From Gnetum montanum (lineage: Eukaryota > Streptophyta > Gnetopsida > Gnetales > Gnetaceae): a stretch of 64,000 nucleotides of DNA. Made by a program: the position numbers and the translations under genes. This document shows positions 47,331-58,905 of this stretch, piece by piece; within the stretch, counting starts at the first letter, position 1; each line of letters opens with the position of its first letter. The stretch spans positions 4,383 through 68,382 of the forward strand of contig MNCI01010837.1 of the NCBI GenBank assembly GCA_015680685.1. Reading direction: 5' to 3'. The notes below the pieces were generated by a model, which saw nothing but the letters and a program-made list of their open reading frames with translations, was not told the DNA's origin and ran no database searches.

Positions 47331-48030
47331 TTTCCTTGTGCACTTGCCACCACCGCAACATGTTGTTAAATCTGTTTTTTATATACATTATTGGAAGATG
47401 AAATATATATTTGGTGTTGGAGAGAATTAGGTATGTTGTTTGAGGGAAGCATTATATGAATCAAAACAAGCTCTTTGAAAGAATGTGGTATCTAATGACT
47501 AACTTCGTAAGAATAAAAATTTTGTAAAGGGTCATTTCCTTCCTGCCATGTTTGTGGATTAACGGAAGTATGTGCAACAAGCAATTGCAAGTAATTGAAA
47601 AGAAGTCACATGACTCCTGTTTTAATTTGTGTTATGTTAAGTTTTAGAGATCTAGTGATCAATATATTAATTCACGCATTTGTCTCTCTCTCTCTCTTTG
47701 AAGTAAAAAGAGATTATATTAAAAAAATTAGAATTTTTATTAATTTTTATGAACAAATCAATTGTCTGTAATTTTTATAAACAAATAAATTGTCTATAAC
47801 CAATGACATTATTGCTCTACCAATTTTCCTTATGATCATATATTTCTTTCGTAGGAAACCCACCATTGTTCCATTTAAATATTCTGTTTTTATGTTGCTT
47901 TATATAATCATAGAATAAAATAATAGGCCAATGATCTAAACCAATTCTATGCAATTTTCACCCTACATTTTGTCAAGGTGCAATTGACGAAACGTTAGGT
48001 AATTGTGATCCAAATTTGTAATTTATTATT
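47331..48030. other. Unassigned intronic DNA with a CT microsatellite
   Basis: A (TC)n run of about 8 units lies at 47681-47697. Otherwise no supported feature. Confidence 0.5.
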
Positions 48031-49215
48031 AAAGAATAGCTAATTTGGTTTGTCAATGATCAAGTAATAAATCTGAGCATAATTTGAGATTTTTGTAGGC
48101 AGAGAGTAGTATGGCGATTGATTGATAATGGTCTATGGCAGTGAATGGTTTTGAGATGGTGGTAATAATAATAAAATGGTACTAGAAAATGATAGTATAA
48201 GTAAAAGTAGTTGATAGTAGATTAGTGAATGTCAGAAAAATAATTTATATGTGAATTGAGAGCTCAAATTTCCATTACAAAATGAGGCATAAACCTTGCA
48301 TATTTATAGACTAGGCCTTTAGGTCGAAACTAGACTCATGGGAATAGGCTTTTTCTAGTAGCTAAGGACATGAAACAAGATTCGTTTTTGTGTTTTTGGA
48401 ACCATACAACATGCCATCAGTCTACTTACATAATTTTAATTTATAATGTTTATTAGTACAACTTTTGGACTTCCAAATCAAGACTTTTATAAAAATAACA
48501 TTCTTACAAGGCTTTGGATGCTAGTTACAAAAAATCTATGGAATTAAATGACTTATAAATTATACAATGACCTTAGGCTTATGATTATGACAACTCTAAA
48601 TTTCTCTTCACACTAACCAACATGCCCTCATTTAGGGTGGAATTTGTAGTCATGGCCATTATGCTTGTTACTACAACCTAGTTTTCTTGGTCTTGATTAA
48701 TCTTGGATTCTCCAATTTTTGATAGTAGATACTCTATGAAATAAGGTAGGGGATTTTTGGTTATCAAATCAACTAATTGCTTGCTTTAGTTTCATGTTTT
48801 GAATAAATGGTGTCTTCCTTCACTTCTTGCTTTATAAAGTAGTACTTAATATCAATATATTTGGGTTGAAGGATATCTTAAATTCCTTATTGTTCAAATA
48901 ATTTTTTGAGCTATAAAATGTATTGAACGTAATCAACCATTGCAATAAAATCAAATTTACATGATGACAGACTCATGGCACTTTGTTTCTTAAATTTCAA
49001 ATAGATTTGGATTTGATTCATGAATGATTAAAGCACCTGATGTACACTTTCTTTCATCTTGATGCCCTTCCCAACCAACATTGGAGTAACCTTAAAAATT
49101 TTCATATTTTACAAATTTCAATCTATACTCATAGGTGGATTAAACATATATCAACACATGTTTGAGTGCATTTATATAATGACCCACATTTGTACATGTG
49201 ACCTTAATTCTTTCT
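48030..49215 (-). mobile_element. 3' end of a Ty1/copia element, minus strand
   Basis: The minus strand encodes the C-terminal RNase H region of copia Pol: GYSNVGWEGHQDERKCTSG (about 49092-49036; relatives G..DADWAG..DDRKSTSG), KKQSAMSLSSCKFDFIAMVD (about 48990-48931; relatives KKQ..V.LSTCEAEYIA) and QPKYIDIKYYFIKQEVK (about 48880-48830; relatives KHIDIKYHFIRE.V). About 200 bp on, AAATGAGGGCA leads into TGTTGGTTAG, a purine tract and LTR start. The 3' LTR runs from 48622 downward with a TATA-like CTATAAATA near 48310. Its far end is not fixed (48030 is an estimate). The 5' part of the element is missing. Confidence 0.85.
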
Positions 49216-49309
49216 TAAATACTCATATTTGAATTTGTTGTGAAGCTTATATGTATCTAGAGATGTGCTTAATGTTTCTAAGTTAAAATTAAATCTTTTG
49301 ATTGGGATA

Positions 49310-49670
49310 TTTGCACAAATTTACTATTTATTCATACTTTTTATAATTATTTATTATTTTAAGATTGAAAAATATATTTTTACTAACAAATAAGGATGGT
49401 ATAGTCTAACATTATTTTAGAGTAATGCTATAAAATAATGAAAATTGGATACAGGGATTATTTTTGCATTTTTTGGAATTTTTAAGTTATTGAATATTTA
49501 ATTTATGAAATCACAACAAAAAATCAAAGCTGTCAAATTGTGCTCAAATTGGGTGGACAAATTAATTTTACATGTAGAGTAGAGATCTATGATTAGTTTC
49601 TTGATTCCACTTTTAAATTTTGAGATTTTAATCTTAAATGATTAAAAAGGTATCTTGTGGGCCACTATGT
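49310..49670 (-). repeat. Unclassified dispersed repeat, copy 2
   Basis: Inverse-orientation partner of 24825-25170, similar across about 350 bp with small gaps. See copy 1 for shared blocks. Confidence 0.8.
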
Positions 49671-50929
49671 TGTTTGTTATAATTAAAATATTTTTTTACC
49701 TCAGTAGCTATAGCAATTTTGTGTTTGTTTTAATTGGCTTGACATGTGTAAAATATTGAATGTGTGAAAAGTTTAATATAAATAACTTTTACCCAGAATA
49801 TAAGAAGTGTGAAAAATAGACCAAGGCCCCAAAATAAATTAGAAACCCTCTTAGCCTTATAAAGTTAAAGGGACTTAAAGCATGTATAAAATGTGGGCCA
49901 CAAGAAATAAGTCAATGAGAAAAAGCAAGTGGGACAGTGATTTGTGTTTAATGTTGCTTTTTAGGCATTCTTTTGATGAAATCTATTTTTAATATGTATA
50001 TTTTCTACTTCATATTAATAGCTGAAAAGAAGACAAGGACTCATTTAATAGGGACTTGAGGGTTCTTTAGATGTTATTATTCTCACTAGTGACCTTGCTT
50101 GTCTATGCTAAGTAGTTATCATATCATGAATAAAAAAAAAGAGATTTTTGGAGGATGGAATATCTAGTTTTTATCCATTGTATAAACTTTTGTCCTCAAG
50201 TCTTTGTCCAAGCCTTGAGGTCTTCTTCATCCTATAAATAGTAGGGGCTTTGTTCTTGTTTTTACCTTTTTTCCATGTGGGGGAGATCATGTTGGTTTGA
50301 GGAAGAAAGGAGAGAGGAAAAATGTGAGGCTATTCCTAACTTATTTTTGGCATGTCTTTTTGAAGATGAACCTAGGGTAGTTCTTGTACACTTGAGGAGC
50401 TGCTACTAGATACACTTGTAGGTTGTTTCCAGTTGAACTTGACCTGTGTGCAAATGCTATGTGAAACTTTGCTTGTTAAATTTTTGGTGCTACTTTGACT
50501 TTATTTTTTTGAGGATGCTAGCTGAATCAGCCTAATCATAGAGGTGTGTATTCCAAGCTACTGTTGCATCTTAATTGTTGATGAGCATTGGTTGTTTTGG
50601 CTTGGACAAGTTGAGGATTATTTCATGAGGGTATGTGGGATTTCTTGTGCATTGTGAGTCATGCATGAGAACTTTCATAAGTCATGGATTTGTTTTTTTA
50701 TAATGAAGGAATTAGGCTAATGAGTTGGTTTTGGTTTGTCATGTACACTTAGTATTTCATGTTTTTGGGATCATTATTAATGGATGCCTCTAGGGATTAT
50801 CATTTGGAGTGATAGTAACGTGCTTGTTTCTTAAGTTGAAGAAGTGGGTTGGAGCTTGGGCACAATTCTTGAAGAGGTTAGGCTTTCACTCATCCACCAA
50901 TCCTTTTGTGACCCTGCTTGGCAGGATGA
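49671..50929. other. Unassigned intronic DNA
   Basis: No supported frame or element. It ends at the target site of the gypsy derivative (GCATT, 50930-50934). Confidence 0.5.
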
Positions 50930-50934
50930 GCATT

Positions 50935-51883
50935 TGGAGTAGGGCCACTTCTAATATTTTAAACCCTTCAATCTATGAAAGATAATTCAATATGCTAGAA
51001 TACAAAAAAACTAGCTATTTTCAATTAAAGTAAAGAAGATTACAAAGTAGTGGTTTCATGATCCATAACAACATAATCACTTACAAACACTCAATGGTAT
51101 TGTAGAACATGAGGTTGTACAACTACACAACGATTTTTCTCAATTCAAGACACAACTGAATGAGATCTCTCCCACGAACACAAGATAGAGATTCAAACAC
51201 ACAACTCACATAAGAGTCACATAGGCCAACACACACACAATTGATCTTGGAGCTACATGTACACTCATGCACTTTCACCACTGTGCTCTCATGGCAATCT
51301 CAATCAACTCTCATCTTTCATCATGACTAAAACATGAAATGACAATAATACTTATAGGAAATTGAAGACAAGAACCTTAGAAACCTGTTTTCAAGTTCAA
51401 CATATAGATTTCCAGTTGTTTCCATCTTTTCTTGGCTTTTCTTGATTGTTTCCCAACTTGGGATTGTCAATTTAGAAGTTTCCTTGGCTATACAGGTTGT
51501 CTCAAGCTTTTCCAAGATGCCTTACTATCAAATACAACATTCAAGAGACATCCCACATGTCTGGGAGACATCTCTTACTAAAGTGAAACATATTCTCTAA
51601 AGCTAAGACATCTTCCAAAAGTTGGGATGTATTTCTTAAGAGCTCCCATCAAAATGGGATGTCTCCTCAACAACTAGGGCATCTCCTCCACATGTGAGGT
51701 GTCTCTTATTACAGGCCATCACTCAGAAGAGATGTCTCCCAAACATGTGGGATGTCTCCTATTTCCTCTCGATTCTCAACTAAGATGTCTCCTTATTCTC
51801 CAAAACATCTCTATAACATCTGAAATTTACAAAAACCATCTATAGGAAAGTAAAAGGAGATTGGTAGTGGTGTCCCTACACCA
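50935..51883 (-). repeat. 3' LTR of the gypsy derivative
   Basis: Matches 55257-56200 over its length. Preceded on the minus strand by the purine tract AAAGGGTGGGAGA (51886-51898). Confidence 0.9.
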
Positions 51884-51885
51884 AC

Positions 51886-51898
51886 TCTCCCACCCTTT
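51886..51898 (-). other. Polypurine tract of the gypsy derivative
   Basis: Minus strand AAAGGGTGGGAGA, ending two bases before the 3' LTR. It fits the plus-strand priming site. Confidence 0.75.
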
Positions 51899-52129
51899 AA
51901 AAAGTGAACTCATGTGAAGGGAGTAGAGGTAGAAGTGATCCCCCACTCAACAAGTTTGGTCTCATGGATCCATACAATATCATCAATGGATTGATCTCAC
52001 TAATGGATCAAGTACTCATGCTTATTCACTCCTTGAGTGCTAGAAGCTTCCTTTCTTTTGAATACAACTACCTTCCTCTTCATTGAAGGCTTGGACTTGT
52101 CAATAGCCCCCTTCAATTCATTGATGCTA

Positions 52130-52365
52130 CCCTATATTGTTTCATCATCAACTAGTCCATGGTAATGCACAAGATTTGCAACCTTAAACACAAGAGACAT
52201 ACTAACATCATTTGGTAAATCAATCTCAAATTGTTAATTTTGGCCTTTATTCTAAAACTTGGCTTTCAACATAGAGAAGTTGGCACCTCTCAACCTTTTC
52301 TTTTTTAAGTGCACCCAAAATCAATCATCAATAGAAAAGTTAGGCTTCTACTTGCCCTCATTCCT
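52130..52365 (-). pseudogene. Integrase C-terminal remnant
   Basis: Minus strand encodes FWVHLKKKRLRGANFSMLKA (relatives: V.VHL.KERFP.G.Y.KLK..K), then IDLPNDVSMSLVFKVANLVH and YHG (relatives: LP....IS..FNVADL..YHG). This is the stretch after the integrase core that precedes the end of Pol in such gypsy elements. A stop and the lack of the core domain make it nonfunctional. Confidence 0.82.
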
Positions 52366-53040
52366 CTAGAGGACTCTCTCTTTAGCCTTCTTCTTAAGAT
52401 TTACCTTGGTGTTTGGAAGTCTCTCACTCATCCTTTCTCCACCATGAACACCATAATGTAGATTACTTTCATGTTGCTCATTCGTTTCATAGAGAAGGCA
52501 ATCAAATTCATCACTATCAATGTCCACATCAACATCAATAATGATCTTCTCATATTGACTACTACTATAGCCATCATTATCAAATGCAAAATTAGACACA
52601 TTACCATTATTAGTCTTGCTTTTACTAACAATGGCATTAAAAGCTACAGTGCTTCCATTATTCAAAATAGGACTCACAACTTCATCACATTCACCATAAT
52701 GATCATTATTCTCATCATCACAATCGAACACACCACTGCCACGTTAAAGTAAAAAACTAGCATCCATCATACTAGCTTCAACAAGATAGACATTACTACC
52801 ATTTGCAAGGCAAAACTTAGACTCACTTATCTCTTCATGGCTTCTCCCATCCATCTTTGGTTCAACTTGATCTTCAACATGTGGCTATCCAATCTCATCA
52901 AAGCTTAAAGCTTCAAGATCCCACATAGGAGTCCCTAACTCCAATGGTTTCTCCTTGTTAAAGGATTCATCATCATGTTCATTTCAATTAGCAAAACCAT
53001 TCATACATTCCACATGAGGTATGCTGAAATTTTCCACATG
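52366..53040 (-). CDS. Acidic reading frame of unknown origin inside the gypsy derivative
   Basis: A minus-strand frame with few stops lies between the RNase H end and the integrase C-terminus. The longest open part (52366-52731) encodes ~121 residues with FDCDDENNDHYGECDEVV, a run of alternating Asp (IIIDVDVDIDSDEFDCL, about 52543-52493) and a basic end (KVNLKKKAKERVL). Upstream in the same frame are PMWDLEALSFDEIG and FCLANGSNVYLVEASMMD. No zinc ligands, catalytic Asp/Glu triad or membrane segment is seen. Standard elements have integrase here. It may be captured host DNA or a lineage-specific protein. Function unknown; expression not shown. Confidence 0.5.
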
Positions 53041-53320
53041 CATTCTAGATAATGCATCAACCACCATAGGGGCTTTTACATTTTTGTGCTCCTCCTTTGG
53101 CACAAACATTGTTGGAACTACCCAAAGTGAAATGGATTCCCTCATGAAGCCATTTGCAAGTAACTCCTCTACTTGTCTTTGCAATTCTGCTTGCTATTTT
53201 GGTGCCATCTGGGAAGCTCTCTCATTTGGAATGGTAGCACTAGGAATGAAATCAATTTGGTGCTATACATTCCTCATTGGTGGCACCCATCTAATTTCCC
53301 CTTGAATACCTTGGAAAATT
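53041..53320 (-). pseudogene. Reverse transcriptase start fused to the RNase H end
   Basis: Minus strand: a HQIDFIPSATIPNERASQMA-type block (about 53265-53206), ELQRQVEELLANGFMRES, and VVPTMFVPKEE, the standard start of gypsy RT. The frame then passes directly into KNVKAPMVVDALSRMHVENF, which matches the end of RNase H (relatives: NVVADALSR). The join is near 53088, in frame. All RT catalytic and RNase H residues lie in the lost segment. Confidence 0.88.
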
Positions 53321-53489
53321 GCTCCTTCAAGCCTAGCACACCTATTAGAAGTTCTACCTGCACATCATCATGGTTAGAAGCAACAGATGTTACAACAAAA
53401 AAACCAAAACTGGTTTCATCATGTTCCATAATGTATTCCCTCTCTCCTAGAAGGATTAAGGAAGCATTTAGTGAGCTTTGCTACCTAAC

Positions 53490-54011
53490 TTATTCAATTG
53501 TCATAGGGATTAACTCATGGATTCCATTAGATCTAGCTACACTCCATACATTTCTTGCCCCATCAACTTGAGCACCATTGTCAAAATTCCAAGGTCTATG
53601 AAGAACTACATTAGCACAATCAATTGGAAAAACATCACATTTCACAATATCATGAAAACTTCCAATTTTAAATATCAAAACACATTGTTCCCTTACCTCT
53701 TGAGAGAAATCTCTAGACAACCAATGTACCTTGTAGGGTCTAGGATGAGGATTAGTCACCAAACCCAATCTAGCAACCATCTTAGATGAAATGACATTAT
53801 CCTGGGCTCCCCTATTAGTCAAAGTATGAATCCACTTCTCACTAAGAAAACATCTAGGGCCAATTTGAAATAACAATTTTCTATCAAGATAATCTCCTTT
53901 ATTCACATTTCCCACAAATGCACAAGAATTTAATTCAGAAACTTCCTTAATCTTGGAAACCTTAGGGTTATCTCTTTGAAGAGCTTTGTTGGATGTATCT
54001 TTTGCTTTCAT
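53490..54011 (-). CDS. Retropepsin-like protease domain of the gypsy derivative
   Basis: A 173-codon open frame. It shows the family pattern TNRGAQDNVISSKMVARLGL (relatives: IDGGSCTNVAS..LV.KL.L), NPHPRPYKVHWLSRD, VKCDVFPIDCANVVLHRPW (relatives: CDVVPM.A.HILLGRPW) and FDNGAQVDG. The catalytic Asp-Gly-Gly (or Asp-Ser-Gly) is changed to Asn-Arg-Gly, so protease activity is unlikely although the frame is open. The annotated start is simply the first Met; in a normal element this would be part of Gag-Pol. Confidence 0.85.
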   Translation of the reverse strand: MKAKDTSNKALQRDNPKVSKIKEVSELNSCAFVGNVNKGDYLDRKLLFQIGPRCFLSEKWIHTLTNRGAQDNVISSKMVARLGLVTNPHPRPYKVHWLSRDFSQEVREQCVLIFKIGSFHDIVKCDVFPIDCANVVLHRPWNFDNGAQVDGARNVWSVARSNGIHELIPMTIE

Positions 54012-54039
54012 GGTTTACACATCCTTGCCCTTGGCTACC

Positions 54040-55020
54040 TTAAGAAGTGAACATTTCCATTACTTGTGTCTCCATTCTCCACACTTGAAGCACTGAATCT
54101 TGGATGAGTCATTGCCTTGACCCTTGCCTTGGTCCTTCTTGGCTTTGCCCTTCTCATTGTCCTTTTCTGTCTTCTTGTCATGGTTTCCATCTTTGTCTTT
54201 AGATTTGAACTTGAATTCCTTTTCTGATTTGGATCCTTTGTCCTTTCTCTTCAAAGCTTGTTTACTCCTATTCTCAAGACCATTGAGTTTCTTTTCTACC
54301 TTAAGTGCCAACTCATCAGTTTCATCAAGAGCTTGTGGCTCATAGAATGACAAATCCTGCTAGTATGCCATTTTAAGACCTCCTAGAAATATTGAAGCTT
54401 GTTCATACTCCTCCCAATTTACCTTAGCTTAATGGAATAGTTCACAAAATTCAATGTAAAACTTTTTGACATCTTTGTCACCTTGTGATAGGAATTTGAA
54501 CTTCATGATCATCTCTTGCCTTTGATAAGATTGCTCAAAAATTCTCCTTAACTTGCATTTCATTAGATTCAAATCTTTGATATTTTGACCATTTTGCTTT
54601 TCATAGCCTTGGGATTGCTTTTCCACCAAGTAGAAGCCATACCTTCTAGTTTGGATTCAACAATAGGTACCTTCAATTGGTTTGGTACCTTTTCCAACTT
54701 GAATTATTTGTCAAGGACCTTCAACCAACTTGAAAAAACATTGGTGTCATCTACATTGTTGAAAGTCTTTAGTTCTACATATGGAAGTTTTGCAGCATTT
54801 CTAAATGCTCTAGCAAGCCTTGCCTCATCCTCATCATCAATCTTGCCATGAGAAGAAGTAGATGTTGGTGATGGAGTTCTGGAAACTCTGATATGATGAA
54901 GTGGATTCCCTTTCATTTGAATCCTTGCCTAATGGATTCCTAAACTCCCATAGTTAGATTCTCCTTCTTCATCATTTGCTCCTCCTCCACCTGGCAAAGA
55001 AACTTCTTCATCAACATTTG
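54040..55020 (-). pseudogene. Gag of the gypsy derivative with zinc knuckle
   Basis: Minus-strand pieces in order: an N-terminal part with ARAFRNAAKLPYVELKTFNN (about 54805-54755), the capsid core KCKLRRIFEQSYQRQEMIMK with FKFLSQGDKDVKKFYIEF (54560-54440; relatives: LR..F.P..Y...L...L..L.QG..SV.EY..EF), a Lys/Glu/Asp-rich linker (KDKGSKSEKEFKFKSKDKDG, about 54240-54180) and the nucleocapsid knuckle CFKCGEWRHK (about 54090-54060; the last Cys follows after a stop). Broken by stops near 54425 and 54060. Confidence 0.87.
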
Positions 55021-55240
55021 AATGTGAATGCTCATCACCTCTGTCAGTCTAAATATGGTTGGGACCTGTATCCCTATCTACCTTGGCAATGATCTTGTCC
55101 AATTAAGCAACCATTTGTAGAAAGGTAGATTTCATGCTCTCCATGTCTCTGTTTAGGGCTTGAACCTATTTTTTCTTAGGCACCGTCTAATATTGACAAA
55201 AATAATCCACAAGCAAATTCCAAGCAATAATCAACTTAAT

Positions 55241-55252
55241 GCTCTTATACCA
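55241..55252 (-). other. Primer-binding site, tRNA-iMet type
   Basis: Minus strand TGGTATAAGAGC, one base from the standard TGGTATCAGAGC, four bases from the 5' LTR end. Confidence 0.85.
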
Positions 55253-55256
55253 ATCC

Positions 55257-56200
55257 TAGAGTAGGGTCACTCTTGATATTTTAAACCCTTCTATCACACC
55301 TATTGAATCTAGTTATTATAATAGACAATTCAATAAGCTAGAAAATAAGAAAACTAGCTATCTTCAATTAAAATAAAGAAGATTACAAATCAATGGTTTC
55401 ACCACCCACAACAACACAATCCACTCACAAACACTCAATGATACTGTAGAGCATGAGGCTCTACAACCACACAATGATTGTTCTCAATGCAAAACACAAT
55501 TGAATGAGATCTCTCTTACAAACATAGGACAGAGATCCAAAAACACAATGCACATAAGAGTCACATATGCCAACACACACATAATTGACCTTAGAGCTAC
55601 ATACACACTCATGCACTCTACTCTCATGGCAATCTTAATCAACTCTCACCTCTCACCATGACCAAAACATGAAACAACAACAATATTTATTGGAAATTGA
55701 AGTTAAGAACCCTAGAAACCTTTCCTGAAGCTCAACTTGAAGATTCCTAGCTATTTCCATCTTCTCTTGGCTTTTCTTGGTTGTTTCCCAACTTGGAACT
55801 ACCAATTTGGAAGTTTCCTCGATTGTACAGGTTGCCTTGAACTTTTCCAAGATGTCTACTGCAACATTCAAGAGAGATGTCTTTGGGTAGTGGGAGTCAT
55901 CTCTTGCTGAAGTGAAATGTCTTATTTGTAGCTTAGACATTTCCCAAAAGTTGGGATGTCTCCCATCAAAATGGGATGTCTCCTTAACAATTGGAATATC
56001 TCCTCCACATGTGAGATGTCTTCTGTTACAAGCCAGCACTCAGCAAAGATGTCTTCCAAACATGTGGGACGTGTCCTATTTCCTCCCGGTTCTTAGCCAA
56101 GATGTCTTCTTGATCTCAAATACATCTCCATAGCATCTAAAACATGCAAAAACTATCTGTAGGGAAGAAAAAGGGGATCTGAAGAGGTGGCCCTATACCA
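55257..56200 (-). repeat. 5' LTR of the gypsy derivative
   Basis: Matches 50935-51883. It holds several ~13-base GATGTCTC-type words (e.g. near 55970, 56010 and 56048), also present in the 3' LTR, in what would be the U3 region. Confidence 0.9.
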
Positions 56201-56205
56201 ACATT

Positions 56206-57313
56206 AAGGCTCCAAGTGACTATCCTTTTATTAAGGGATGTCCCTTGTCATTCTATCTAAGATTGGTGATCTTGTGTTGGCTACAAGGGCTTAGATTTTA
56301 GAGGTGCTTGATAGTGTTAGCCCCCATCATTTTATTGAATCTTAGTGTTCCTTTCTGTATGAGCTACAAGAGTTCTATAATAATTGGATGGCCAAAAGGT
56401 TCATTGAGTACTGATTAAAATAAAAAGAAATTATGCATATTGTTGATTGATTGTGTCTTTTGCATGATGGAAGGGGAAGTGCACATGTTTTGTTTTGTTT
56501 AGCATTTTTATGGCCATTTTTGGGGGATTTGTTAAGAAAGTTTTCCAAGTCCCAATTGGTTGTTAAATGATCCTTTATTCAAGCCTACATTTGTTTCATT
56601 GTGAAAGCAATAGTGGCTCAAAATTAAGTTGTGAAGTTTGGAATAGTTTGGCACTATGTTAATCTATCATGGAAGTCAAGCTTGAATTGGAATACACTAT
56701 TCACTTTTCTAATGATTATGTTCTCATTTAGCATAATTATATGGAAATTACTCCTCTATTTGCTCATAAATCAGATTTCAATATCCTTGGTGATAAGTAT
56801 GTCTGATTCAGAGACTCTTATTTTTTTCATTGTTGTTTTCTAGTGTCAGTGTTTCATTTCACCAGCAGCAAATCCTATAAATTTGTAAGATCTTTGTTAG
56901 GTTTGGTATGAAATTTAGACAGCAAATGAAACTAAAGTTGGCATAGCTGCTATTTAATCCCCCATATTTCTACCTTCACATTTAAAGTACTTGTAGAGAT
57001 TTAGAAGTTCTTTAGGATAGAGGAAAATAATGTTCAATTCCCACAACCTATTATGGACTGTTGAGAATCAAACTTAACCTATGGTTCTGAAAAAGAAACG
57101 AAATATGTTGTAACTGTTTCCTTTTATCTTCACACTCCCAATGATTACTTAGAATTGTACTAATGGCTGATGACTAAGGTAACTCTCCTTTGATTATTGT
57201 GTGTGACTTTCTTTTATGGCACTTAAAAACTTACTTGAGATGCACCCTTAAAAATTTGCGATTGTCATACTGATTATAAGATTTAGAATGGCATACCTTT
57301 GTGAAGTATCATG
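56206..57313. other. Unassigned intronic DNA
   Basis: I see no gene or element. One weak reading, VSVFHFTSSKS near 56850, recalls a missing SEC8 segment but is too short to accept. Confidence 0.45.
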
Positions 57314-57556
57314 CTAAGATTGAGCTTGTGAAAGAAAACTTTCAGTTTGTACATGAATCTTCTGTATATTTTCCTGAGCTAATTGTAACTCTGCATTGTT
57401 TGAAAACAGATCTTGATGTTTTGTCACAATGCAAACCCTTGCATACATCAAAAGGCATAGTGCCATTGTAAGTCTATCAGATCCATAGGAAGATAAAAAT
57501 GGTTGCATGATCTTTTTGAAAATTTGTTTATCCCAAATGTCAAGATTCAGGCCCAA
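57314..57556 (-). pseudogene. Possible LINE ORF1 (DUF4283-like) fragment
   Basis: Minus-strand 80-codon frame, GLNLDIWDKQIFKKI then ALCLLMYARVCIV. Plant L1 ORF1 proteins have a W..L..L...W....F.KI...(F)ARVCVE pattern here. No zinc knuckle follows. The match is loose, so other origins are possible. Confidence 0.35.
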
Positions 57557-58792
57557 AATCCAAACTCAAATACATTTCCATATACTTCAGGATTAAAATC
57601 TTGTTTCTGAATATTGGTTTGTTGTGGATAGAATATCCAAAATCAAAAAGGAGTTGATATTGCCAAGCCAATTAGAATTCTATTCAGTTCAGGTAGACCA
57701 TGATATAAAAATATTTAAAAGATTATCTATTTTTTTAGAACATTAATTTGAGAGTTCCAATTTTAACCATATTACTCATTTCATAACATGAAGCGTTACA
57801 TAAACAATATCCAACAAATATAGCTTAATACTTGTTCTACCCTGCATGCTAGATATCTTGGATTTTGATAGAGCAACACCATTTATGGTCAGTATTTTCT
57901 TGTGAAGATTTACGATCCTTTTCATGATGAATCCTCTTTTGCCACATTGGTTTTATCTGCCAACTATAAAGCTATTTATTTTTAAAAGAATTAATTCTAA
58001 TCTGGGACTTTTGATCTTCTTCAACTTCTTCAAACCTGTTGTTGAAATCCTTGGTTGTACCTCTATGCATTTTTTTTTCTTCTTTCATGCCCGAATTTAG
58101 CCATGTCAACTGAAATCTGTATTGCTATCATAACTGCTGCATAGATCAACTGAAGGTAGGAAGCTTTACATCAGGTTTCACCATAAATATATATGGTTTT
58201 GAATATTTTTTTGAAGGAAAAGTCAGGTCATATTAGATAAGTTTAAGGACAGAAACCTTAGCAAGATCCCATGGGTTAGCACTCCCTAGGATGGAAAGAC
58301 GCCACAGGAAAGCATTTCCAACGAGGAACCAAGAAGGTTAGGTCACCACAATTAAAAAACATAAAAATTAAAAACAAAAAACAAAAAATTAGCCTATGCA
58401 CTGGCCAGAAACCCAGGGACCGGCTGTCCATCTCAATCAATTGCACCTCCCTGGCAGGACTTTGGTTTTGAATTTTTTATTTAGTATATTAGTATAATAT
58501 TATAATTTTTCCGATCTTTGCACCATGGCTGCAAGATTACAACTAATTTGAAGATGTCCTCTACCTGTTCCAATATGTTTGATGTTATGCTTATGGGCAC
58601 TAATGGAGGTAGTCAAGAGATTAGAGAACATTGAATGTGGATTAACCTTCGCAGGCTTTTATAGCAGAAAATAAGTTCTACTAAATTAGTTTAGCTTTGG
58701 TAAAAATTTAGACAGTATTGTGTGGTTGTAGGCCACATTTATTCTCATTTTTGGTTGAAATGTAGTACTGTTTGTTTTGAATTGCATTGCAG
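57557..58792. other. Unassigned intronic DNA before SEC8 exon remnant 7
   Basis: No supported frame. 58210-58460 is richer in G+C than its surroundings (e.g. GGGACCGGCTGTCC, 58417-58430) and ends in an A-rich block, perhaps an old retroelement end. Confidence 0.4.
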
Positions 58793-58905
58793 GTCCAGCT
58801 GCGTTTAGGCCACGAGCTAATGCCGTTGCAGTGTATTCTCCGTCAATTGAGAACGGCCATCCAGTACTTCAAGGTTTATTGGCCATTGATCATTCTGCAA
58901 AGGAG
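58793..58905 (+). pseudogene. SEC8: SEC8 exon remnant 7
   Basis: Encodes PAAFRPRANAVAVYSPSIEN and GHPVLQGLLAIDHSAKE without a stop. Relatives have AAFRPRA....Y.PSIEKGRPVLQGLLAIDHLTKE. Acceptor TTGCAG, donor GTCTGT (58906). The best-preserved exon of the remnant. Confidence 0.95.

Larger units (their letters stand above)
50935..56200 (-). mobile_element. 5.3-kb gypsy derivative with a deleted pol and an acidic insert, minus strand
   Basis: Two LTRs of ~945 bp (50935-51883 and 55257-56200) with inverted ends TGGAGTAGG/CCTATACCA, flanked by GCATT and ACATT, a target duplication with one change. Between them, in minus-strand order: PBS (55241-55252), gag with zinc knuckle, protease, the start of RT fused to the end of RNase H, an acidic reading frame, and the C-terminal end of integrase. 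The interior is only 3.4 kb. RT core, RNase H core and most of integrase are missing, so it could move only with help. The frames it keeps are longer and cleaner than those of the other elements here, so it is younger or was maintained longer. Confidence 0.92.
29232..58792. other. 29.6-kb interval between SEC8 exon groups
   Basis: The interval lacks the SEC8 exons that encode the FRFTDA, YRPVLQFTDK and DYRKGVQQAI segments, so more than one original intron is merged here. It holds an RTE end, three LTR elements or parts of them, a solo LTR, an L1 LINE and many small repeats, each listed separately. Confidence 0.8.

Noticed and set aside
56840-56900. Missing SEC8 exon (VSVFHFTSS read as FAFRFTDA)
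   Set aside because: Too few identical residues and no continuation of the SEC8 sequence.
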